The position numbers and the translations under genes were made by a program. From an uncultured Bacteroidales bacterium (GTDB lineage: Bacteria > Bacteroidota > Bacteroidia > Bacteroidales > Paludibacteraceae), in assembly GCA_900321775.1 (NCBI GenBank), contig ONXE01000046.1:1-11430 (forward strand): a stretch of DNA of 11,430 nucleotides, given 5' to 3'. Under the pieces are notes generated by a model. That model was given only the letters and a program-made list of their open reading frames with translations. It made no database searches and was not told the origin of the DNA. Below are positions 6,458-11,430 of the stretch, one piece after another (the first letter of the stretch is position 1; each line of letters opens with the position of its first letter).

Positions 6458-7231
6458 CTACAAAAACCGTGCCATGAAGGCTTCCGCCGCGCGGAGATCC
6501 TCCGGCGTGTCTATTCCTATGGTCTGGGTGTCAGTTACTGCCACGCGGATGGTGTATCCCGCCTCCAGCCAGCGCAACTGCTCCAGACTCTCGGCTTTCT
6601 CCATGGGCGACTGTGGCAGCGCCACAAGTTGTTCCAACACGCTCGCGCGATACGCGTACATGCCTATATGTTTATAATAAGGAGTGCCGCGCCGGATACT
6701 CTCGTCCAGCCATTCTTGCTCGTCCACGCCCCGCAGATACGGGATGACCGAGCGGGAAAAATACAGTGCTCTGCCATTAGCCACTACCACTTTGGGACTA
6801 TTGGGGTTGAACAACGCACTCACTCCATCCTCTTGCGTGAAGGGCTTCACCAACGTTGCAATGTCCGTCGGAAAACAACTCTTGAGCAAGTTGATTTGCT
6901 CCGGCTGGATGAACGGTTCGTCTCCCTGAATATTGATGACCACATCGTTGTCCTGAAAACTTCTATAACTTTTTCGTACGGCCTCCAGACACCGATTGGT
7001 ACCGCAGGGATGGTCCGCGCGTGTCATGACGGCCTTTCCTCCAAAGGCTTCCACTGCGTCCATGATCCGTTGGTCGTCGGTGGCCACAATCACTTCGTCA
7101 AGGGCCTTGCATGCCTGTTCATACACGTGTTGGATAACAGGTTTGCCGCCCAGCAAAGCTAACGGTTTGCCCGGAAAACGCGTCGATGCGTACCTCGCCG
7201 GAATTATTCCTATAAAGTGTATATCGTTCAT
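6458..7231 (-). CDS. kdsB: 3-deoxy-manno-octulosonate cytidylyltransferase (CMP-Kdo synthetase)
   Basis: Role: couples Kdo to CTP to give CMP-Kdo, the donor for the Kdo residue attached to lipid A; cytoplasmic. This implies a Gram-negative envelope. Seen: 257 aa from ATG at 7231. The nucleotide-binding start is IIPARYASTRFPGKPL (9-24). ATDD (50-53) follows, then INIQGDEPFIQP (99-110) with Mg-binding Asp104, ALYFSRSVIP, YKHIGMYAYR, SLEQLRWLEAG (215-225) and GIDTPEDL (239-246) with the second metal Asp241. All active-site blocks are present and the length is typical (about 250). Start: a TTG two codons upstream (7237) is also in frame, but ATG at 7231 leaves the family N-terminus MNDIHFIGIIPAR. 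Context: 16 bases after the mfd stop; the gap and both gene ends lie in a 7-bp repeat array (7228-7262). LysS follows after 70 bases. Confidence 0.96.
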   Translation of the reverse strand: MNDIHFIGIIPARYASTRFPGKPLALLGGKPVIQHVYEQACKALDEVIVATDDQRIMDAVEAFGGKAVMTRADHPCGTNRCLEAVRKSYRSFQDNDVVINIQGDEPFIQPEQINLLKSCFPTDIATLVKPFTQEDGVSALFNPNSPKVVVANGRALYFSRSVIPYLRGVDEQEWLDESIRRGTPYYKHIGMYAYRASVLEQLVALPQSPMEKAESLEQLRWLEAGYTIRVAVTDTQTIGIDTPEDLRAAEAFMARFL

Positions 7232-7262
7232 TGTCAATTTTCCATTTTCAATTGTCCATTTG
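7228..7262. repeat. A/T-rich 7-bp tandem repeat across the mfd stop and kdsB start
   Basis: Five heptamers read on the plus strand TCATTGT, CAATTTT, CCATTTT, CAATTGT, CCATTTG. Four of the seven positions are invariant or nearly so. The array contains the kdsB ATG (7231-7229) at one end and the mfd stop plus its last four codons at the other. It differs in sequence from the CTCTCGA family but has the same 7-bp period. Confidence 0.75.
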
Positions 7263-10200
7263 TTCTATCTTCGATAGAAGATTAAACGCCCCATTGACTG
7301 TGCGTACCTGGTCGATGATTACGCTTCTGCGTTTGTCCGGTAGACCCTCGCGGATGGGGGTTTCGCGGAACTGACACTTCTTGGGACGCGCAACCACGAA
7401 ACGCAGTATCTTGCCGAAAGTCTCGCTTTGATAGTATGGCGAATGGTTGTTGGTGGGAAAATATAGTACCATTCGCCCTTGCTTGAGCACGATTTTCTCT
7501 ATTCCCAGCCGGATACACAGCCAGCGCAGTCGAACCACTTGCAGCAGCTCTTCGCCTTGTTCGGGCAACTGGCCGAAGCGGTCCACCAACTTCTCCTTGA
7601 AGGCCAGCAGAGCCTGTTCGTTTTGTATGCTGTCCAACTCGCGGTACAGCGTGATACGCTCCGAGATATTCTCGATATAATCCTGCGGGAAACCTATCTC
7701 CAGGTCGCTGTCCAACTGCGAATCGGTCACGTAGGCTGTCTGTCGCGTCTCGTCAGCCTCTTCTTCCTCGAACAAGTCTTGGAACTCCTCTTCTTTCAAC
7801 TCCAGTACAGCCTCTTGCAGGATGCGCTGATAGGTCTCGTAACCCAGGTCGGCAATAAAGCCCGACTGTTCCGCGCCCAGTAGGTTGCCTGCGCCGCGGA
7901 TGTCCAGGTCCTGCATCGCCAGGTTGAAACCGGAACCCAACTCGCTGAAAGCCTCCAGCGCATTCAGTCGCCTTCTGGCCTCGGGGGTGAGCAACTCGCT
8001 GGAAGGCGCCACCAGGTAACAGTAGGCTTTCCGGTTGCTGCGGCCCACACGTCCGCGCATCTGATGCAGGTCGCTCAGACCGAAATGATGCGCGCCGCCG
8101 ATGATGATGGTGTTCACATTCGGGATGTCCACGCCGTTTTCTATGATGCTGGTGCTGACCAGAATATCGTAGTCGTAGTTGATGAAATCGGTCAGAATCT
8201 CCTCCACCTGCTCCGGCGGCATCTGCCCGTTCGCAACCACGATACGCGCCTCGGGAACCAGTTTCTGCAACTGATGCGCCACCATGTCCAGTGTGGCCAC
8301 GCGGTTGTGGATGTAGAACACTTGTCCGTTGCGGCCCAGCTCCAGTTCAATGGCTTCTTTCAGGATATCTTGGTCGGCGGGAGTGATGACCTCGGTCTGG
8401 ATAGGATAGCGGTTCTGCGGAGGAGTGGTCATGATGCTCAAGTCGCGGGCGCCTAACAGCGAGAACTGCAGCGTCCTCGGGATAGGCGTCGCGGTTAACG
8501 TCAGCGTGTCCACGTTCACTTTCAGGCCGCGCAACTTCTCTTTGGTCGCCACGCCGAATTTCTGCTCCTCGTCGATGATTAGCAGGCCTAAGTCCTTGAA
8601 TTTCACGCCTTTGCCAACCAACTTGTGCGTGCCGATGATCACGTCTATCTTGCCGGCCGCCAGGTCCTCCAGAATAGCCTGGGTTTGCTTGGCAGTCTTG
8701 GCGCGGCTCAGGTATTCCACCCGAACGGGGAACTGCTGAAAACGCTCGCTGAACGAGTTGTAGTGTTGCAGCGCCAACACCGTTGTCGGAACCAGCACAG
8801 CCACTTGTTTGCCGTCGGTGGCGGCCTTGAACGCGGCGCGCATGGCCAGTTCGGTCTTGCCGAATCCGACATCACCGCAGATCAGTCTGTCCATGGGCCG
8901 CGGACTCTCCATGTCGTGCTTCAGGTCCGCTGTGGCCTTTGCCTGATCCGGAGTGTCTTCGTATAGAAACGAAGCCTCCAACTCCTGTTGCATGTACGTG
9001 TCCGCCGAGTATGCGTAACCTTTTTCCTGCTTGCGCGCTGCGTATAGTTTGATTAGGTCGCGCGCGATGTCCTTCACCTTCTGTTTGGTGCGTTCCTTCA
9101 GGCGCTCCCATTGACCCGAGCCCAACTTCGAGATGGTCGGCTCCGTGCCTTCTTTTCCCTTGTATTTGGCTATCTTGTGCAGGCTGTGCACGCTCACGAA
9201 AATCATGTCGCCGCCTTTGTACGTCAGCTTGATCATCTCCTGCGGCTTGCCGTTGATGCTCGTGCGGACCAAGCCGCCGAACTTGCCCACACCGTGGTCG
9301 GCATGCACCACATAATCGCCTACTTGCAACTGGTTCAGCTCTTTCAACGTCAGTAACACCTTGCCTTGGCGAGCCTTGTCGGCACGCTGCTCCACTTTGT
9401 GGTAACGCTCGAATATCTGATGGTCAGTCCACGCGCACACTTTCATGTCTTGGTCCACAAAACCTTCGTGAAGGGTAGGGTACACGGCTTTGAACATGTG
9501 CTCCAGTTCCTGCTGCGGCTTGCCGTTCAGGTCCACTTCCACGCCGCGAAGCGTGTCCAGGATGCTTCCCAATCGGTCCGTCTGTTTTCTGTTGTCCGAG
9601 AAGATATATACGGTGTAGCCCTCCGCGCGTTTCTGATTCACTTCCTCAAAAAGCAAGTCGAAATTCTTGTGGAAAACAGGCTGAGGCGTGGTGTGGAACT
9701 CTATCTTGCTGACGCTCGGAAACACGCTCTTCTGCGCCATTTCCAATGTGGTCCATGATGCTAATGTGGCCGCCAAATCGGCCTCCACGTTCTTGAACAC
9801 GTAGTTCAAATCATCCCCCACCACAATAGTCGAGTCGGGTAGGTAGTCCGTGAGGTACGCCTTATTGGTCTCTAAACTCTCGACTCTAGACTCTTGACTC
9901 TCGACTCTTGTCTCTTGACCTTCGACCTTTGACCTTTGACCGGCGCCATTCTCGTCTCCGACGATATTGGCGCTCGTGACTTTCTCCTTCGACAACTGGC
10001 TCTCGATGTCGAACACACGAATCGAGTCCAACTCGTTTCCGAAGAAATCCAGTCGGTATGGCAGTTCATGCGAAAAACTATATACGTCGAAGATGCCGCC
10101 TCGTATGGCAAACTGGCCCGGCTCATACACAAAATCCACCCGCAGGAATCCTAGGTCCGACAACTGTTCTGCCAACTGTTGCTCCGAAATATCCTGTCCT

Positions 10201-10829
10201 ACGTGCACTTCTATGGACCGCGTACGGAACATCTCCTGCGCCACCACTTGCTCATTCAGCGCCTCCGGAAACGTCACGATTATCACCCCCTCTCTCGTCC
10301 CTTGACTCTCGTCCCTTGACTCTCGACTCTCGACTCTCGACTCTTGACTCTCGACTCTCGACTCTTGACTCTCGACTCTCGACCCTCGACTGGTTTCATC
10401 CAGTCGAGTGAGCACTTCTGTCCGTTGGATGGTGTAACTCTCGTCCTGTCCTTTCTGCCTGATTCGATGCGTCGCCGGAAACAGATACACCTTCTTGTCT
10501 CCTGCCTCTTGACTCTCGTCCCTTGACTCTTGACTCTCGACTCTTGACTCTCGACCTTTGACCTTTGACCTTTGACCGCCGTTAAGGCTCAGCTTCTCCA
10601 GGTCATTGGCCAGATATCCGGCCTCTTCGGCGTCCTCTGCTACTACCAGCAGATGCTTGCCTGTGCGGGCAAAAACCGATGCCAACAGCAGTGCGCGACT
10701 ACTGCCACAAAGACCCCGAGCCAGAACATGTGTCCCCGCTTTTTTGCTCAATTCGGCTGTCACGGCACTCACGCCTGACAACCCCGAGTACGCTATTTCA
10801 AATTCCTCCAGTTTCAATTCCGCCTGCAA
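7248..10829 (-). CDS. mfd: Transcription-repair coupling factor with heptad low-complexity insertions
   Basis: Role: ATP-driven translocase that removes RNA polymerase stalled at DNA lesions and recruits UvrA. Seen: 1193 aa if read from the TTG at 10829. The N-terminal UvrB-like region (about 30-350) is followed by the RNA polymerase-interaction domain (LQVGDYVVHADHGVGKFGG, 501-519). Helicase motifs are GDVGFGKT (652-659), DEEQ (753-756), TATPIPRTL (779-787) and QMRGRVGR (923-930). Then come the TRG translocation block (953-985) and the C-terminal D7 domain. Odd: residues about 85-108, 147-180 and 297-320 are Ser/Arg/Glu/Gln/Val-rich insertions encoded by 7-bp DNA repeats. Without these 82 residues the length would be about 1111, near the family norm. 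Start: no ATG is available in frame. TTG 10829 lies inside the predicted -7 box (10827-10834), so TTG at 10817 (next residues KLEEFEIAY) is the more likely start. Context: first gene of the mfd-kdsB-lysS-gpsA-pgi cluster. Confidence 0.96.
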   Translation of the reverse strand: MQAELKLEEFEIAYSGLSGVSAVTAELSKKAGTHVLARGLCGSSRALLLASVFARTGKHLLVVAEDAEEAGYLANDLEKLSLNGGQRSKVKGRESRVESQESRDESQEAGDKKVYLFPATHRIRQKGQDESYTIQRTEVLTRLDETSRGSRVESQESRVESQESRVESRESRDESQGTREGVIIVTFPEALNEQVVAQEMFRTRSIEVHVGQDISEQQLAEQLSDLGFLRVDFVYEPGQFAIRGGIFDVYSFSHELPYRLDFFGNELDSIRVFDIESQLSKEKVTSANIVGDENGAGQRSKVEGQETRVESQESRVESLETNKAYLTDYLPDSTIVVGDDLNYVFKNVEADLAATLASWTTLEMAQKSVFPSVSKIEFHTTPQPVFHKNFDLLFEEVNQKRAEGYTVYIFSDNRKQTDRLGSILDTLRGVEVDLNGKPQQELEHMFKAVYPTLHEGFVDQDMKVCAWTDHQIFERYHKVEQRADKARQGKVLLTLKELNQLQVGDYVVHADHGVGKFGGLVRTSINGKPQEMIKLTYKGGDMIFVSVHSLHKIAKYKGKEGTEPTISKLGSGQWERLKERTKQKVKDIARDLIKLYAARKQEKGYAYSADTYMQQELEASFLYEDTPDQAKATADLKHDMESPRPMDRLICGDVGFGKTELAMRAAFKAATDGKQVAVLVPTTVLALQHYNSFSERFQQFPVRVEYLSRAKTAKQTQAILEDLAAGKIDVIIGTHKLVGKGVKFKDLGLLIIDEEQKFGVATKEKLRGLKVNVDTLTLTATPIPRTLQFSLLGARDLSIMTTPPQNRYPIQTEVITPADQDILKEAIELELGRNGQVFYIHNRVATLDMVAHQLQKLVPEARIVVANGQMPPEQVEEILTDFINYDYDILVSTSIIENGVDIPNVNTIIIGGAHHFGLSDLHQMRGRVGRSNRKAYCYLVAPSSELLTPEARRRLNALEAFSELGSGFNLAMQDLDIRGAGNLLGAEQSGFIADLGYETYQRILQEAVLELKEEEFQDLFEEEEADETRQTAYVTDSQLDSDLEIGFPQDYIENISERITLYRELDSIQNEQALLAFKEKLVDRFGQLPEQGEELLQVVRLRWLCIRLGIEKIVLKQGRMVLYFPTNNHSPYYQSETFGKILRFVVARPKKCQFRETPIREGLPDKRRSVIIDQVRTVNGAFNLLSKIEQMDN
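9870..9939. repeat. Intragenic 7-bp tandem repeat array C (10 units) in mfd
   Basis: Ten head-to-tail heptamers on the plus strand: CTCTAAA, CTCTCGA, CTCTAGA, CTCTTGA, CTCTCGA, CTCTTGT, CTCTTGA, CCTTCGA and two CCTTTGA. On the mfd strand they encode residues about 297-320, of the type SKVEGQ-ETRVESQ-ESRVESL. The single CTAG-containing unit is in a frame that avoids TAG. The order (CTCTYGA units, then CCTTTGA units) repeats that of the array at 10506-10575. Confidence 0.95.
10292..10389. repeat. Intragenic 7-bp tandem repeat array B (14 units) in mfd
   Basis: Fourteen uninterrupted heptamers: CTCTCGT and CCCTTGA alternate twice, then CTCTCGA three times, CTCTTGA, CTCTCGA twice, CTCTTGA, CTCTCGA twice, and CCCTCGA. 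The 98 bp encode Mfd residues about 147-180, mostly repeats of ESRVESQ. This is the longest and most regular array, which suggests recent expansion. It lacks the CCTTTGA units found at one end of the two 10-unit arrays. Confidence 0.96.
10506..10575. repeat. Intragenic 7-bp tandem repeat array A (10 units) in mfd
   Basis: Ten heptamers: CTCTTGA, CTCTCGT, CCCTTGA, CTCTTGA, CTCTCGA, CTCTTGA, CTCTCGA and three CCTTTGA. They encode Mfd residues about 85-108 (SKVKGR-ESRVESQ-ESRDESQ type). The insertion falls between two N-terminal segments that read as ordinary Mfd (GYLANDLEKL and KVYLFPATHR), as expected for a surface loop. Confidence 0.95.
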
Positions 10830-10858
10830 AGGTAATACTTTTTTTTGACATACGCAAG
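10827..10858 (-). promoter_or_regulatory. Bacteroidetes-type promoter of mfd (and likely of the whole minus-strand cluster)
   Basis: On the minus strand: -33 box CTTG (10858-10855, 3 of 4 matches), a 20-base spacer with an A8 tract (10846-10839), and -7 box TACCTTTG (10834-10827), followed by CAGGCGGA. Spacing, A-tract position and downstream bases match the promoters at 1915-1946 and 10906-10937. The -7 box overlaps the 5'-most possible mfd start codon (TTG 10829). Confidence 0.75.
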
Positions 10859-10905
10859 CCTTCTATGAGAAAATCATCCCTAATCCTCTTTTTTATACCA
10901 AAAAA

Positions 10906-10937
10906 TTTGGTAATATCAAAAAAAAGTGTTAACTTTG
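10906..10937 (+). promoter_or_regulatory. Bacteroidetes-type promoter of the DUF3791/DUF3990 pair
   Basis: -33 box TTTG (10906-10909), a 20-base spacer with an A8 tract (10918-10925), and -7 box TAACTTTG (10930-10937) are an exact consensus match. The ATG at 10958 lies 20 bases beyond the -7 box, so the leader is only about 15 bases. Its -33 box is 47 bases from that of the divergent mfd promoter. Confidence 0.85.
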
Positions 10938-10957
10938 CAGCCGAAAACGTGTAGAAC

Positions 10958-11182
10958 ATGAGTAAAACACTTAGAGATCGCTTGGATTACCTGCTGGCAT
11001 TAGTGTCAGAATTTGCTGCCGCACACCATTTGTCGTTGCAGCAGGCCTATTTGTATCTGCAGCGTTACAAGGGTCTTGACTTCGCCGAAGAGTTCTACGA
11101 CGTAGAGCACACTCTGTCCTTCGACCAAGCAGTCGAGGATGTAACCATGTACTGTCAAAGGATGGGAGGAACGCTGGCATGA
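10958..11182 (+). CDS. DUF3791-like small protein, possible partner/antitoxin of the next gene
   Basis: Seen: 74 aa starting MSKTLRDRLDYLLALVSEF, with an all-helical look. The second half, GLDFAEEFYDVEHTLSFDQAVEDVTMYCQRMGG, has the FxxEFYDVEHT...VEDV pattern that I associate with the DUF3791 family. No signal peptide or membrane segment is present, so it should be cytoplasmic. Known: DUF3791 proteins are short and are commonly encoded next to DUF3990 proteins; I know of no proven biochemical function. Context: its own strong promoter lies at 10906-10937. Its TGA overlaps the ATG of the next gene by 4 bases (ATGA), the tight coupling typical of toxin-antitoxin and similar two-gene modules. Inference: a neutralising or binding partner of the downstream protein. 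Family assignment is from memory of the motif, not a search. Confidence 0.8.
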   Translation: MSKTLRDRLDYLLALVSEFAAAHHLSLQQAYLYLQRYKGLDFAEEFYDVEHTLSFDQAVEDVTMYCQRMGGTLA

Positions 11183-11430
11183 TACTCTATCACGGCACCA
11201 ATATAGATTTCCGACAGATACGTCTTGATATGAGTCGTGTCGGCAAGGACTTCGGTTTTGGTTTCTACCTTACCCCCGATCAACATGTGGCTACTCGTCA
11301 GGCGGAGCGCAAGTTGCTACAGTTCGGTACTGGCACCAAGGTCGTGCAGAGTTATTTCTTGGACGAGGAGAAGTTAACTGGGCTCAAAGTTCTCCGCTTC
11401 GACTCATACACGGAGGAATGGGCCGATTTC
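11179..11430 (+). CDS. DUF3990-like protein, ADP-ribosyltransferase-like fold (3' part missing)
   Basis: Seen: 84 open codons from an ATG at 11179 to the right edge. It begins MILYHGTN, and GKDFGFGFYLTPD follows at residues 22-34. A His in YHG (His5) and a Tyr in GFYLT (Tyr30), each near the start of a strand, match the first two positions of the H-Y-E type ADP-ribosyltransferase fold. The third position would lie beyond the window. The segment QAERKLLQFGTGTKVVQSYFLDEEKL also fits DUF3990. Known: DUF3990 is, to my knowledge, grouped with ADP-ribosyltransferase-like families, and its activity is not established. Context: overlaps the DUF3791-like gene by 4 bases. Inference: a possible toxin or protein/nucleic-acid-modifying enzyme whose partner is the upstream gene. 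Activity cannot be judged without the C-terminal half. Confidence 0.82.
   Translation, partial: MILYHGTNIDFRQIRLDMSRVGKDFGFGFYLTPDQHVATRQAERKLLQFGTGTKVVQSYFLDEEKLTGLKVLRFDSYTEEWADF

Noticed and set aside
7263..7279. Hairpin TTCTATC-TTC-GATAGAA near the mfd 3' end as a terminator
   Set aside because: It lies inside the mfd coding sequence, is A/T-rich, and has no T-tract after it on either strand. kdsB follows 16 bases after the mfd stop.
10058..10411. Plus-strand open frame with LDSRLST repeats
   Set aside because: It is the opposite strand of the mfd array, which is open in all frames because of the 7-bp period; no start signal or family.
9870..10575. The heptamer arrays as a CRISPR array
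   Set aside because: The units are 7 bp and contiguous, with no unique spacers of 30 bp or so. They are a tandem microsatellite inside a coding gene.

Overview
The window reads as a chromosomal segment of a Gram-negative member of the Bacteroidales. Three things point there. Its promoters have the Bacteroidetes form (TTTG, 20 bases, TAnnTTTG). Pgi, LysRS, GpsA, KdsB and Mfd resemble Bacteroides/Prevotella proteins as I remember them. A Kdo-activating enzyme implies lipopolysaccharide, and Shine-Dalgarno sites are absent or weak throughout. I cannot name a genus.

Layout. Bases 1-1659 (minus strand) hold a MoxR-type AAA+ ATPase followed by a DUF58/von Willebrand A protein that runs off the left edge; this is the start of a moxR/bat-type operon. 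Bases 1660-1990 are a divergent intergenic region with a palindromic direct repeat, a minus-strand hairpin with a T-tract, and a strong plus-strand promoter. That promoter drives a small lipoprotein of unknown function (1991-2398). A hairpin at 2417-2450 looks like a bidirectional terminator between the lipoprotein and pgi. Bases 2474-10829 (minus strand) form a tightly packed housekeeping cluster, transcribed in the order mfd, kdsB, lysS, gpsA, pgi. It covers transcription-coupled repair, CMP-Kdo synthesis, lysyl-tRNA synthesis, glycerol-3-phosphate for phospholipids, and hexose-phosphate isomerisation. Divergent from mfd, 10958-11430 hold a DUF3791-like gene overlapping the start of a DUF3990-like gene that runs off the right edge. 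This pair has the layout of a small two-gene accessory (possibly toxin-antitoxin) module built on an ADP-ribosyltransferase-like fold.

The most unusual structure is a family of 7-bp tandem repeats. Three arrays of 10, 14 and 10 units (plus-strand units CTCTCGA, CTCTTGA, CCTTTGA) lie inside the mfd coding sequence and are translated into low-complexity ESRVESQ-type insertions in the N-terminal region. A related 5-unit array, with CTAG-containing units, sits in the lysS/kdsB gap. A distinct A/T-rich 7-bp array spans the mfd stop and the kdsB start. A 7-bp array reads as the same rotated heptapeptide in all three frames of a strand, which explains how such DNA can sit inside an essential-type gene without stop codons.

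Three promoters (before the lipoprotein, mfd and the DUF3791-like gene) share one extended architecture, including an A8-A9 tract in the spacer and a TTTGCAG block. The mfd promoter overlaps the 5'-most possible start codon of mfd, so Mfd probably starts a few codons later on a nearly leaderless transcript.
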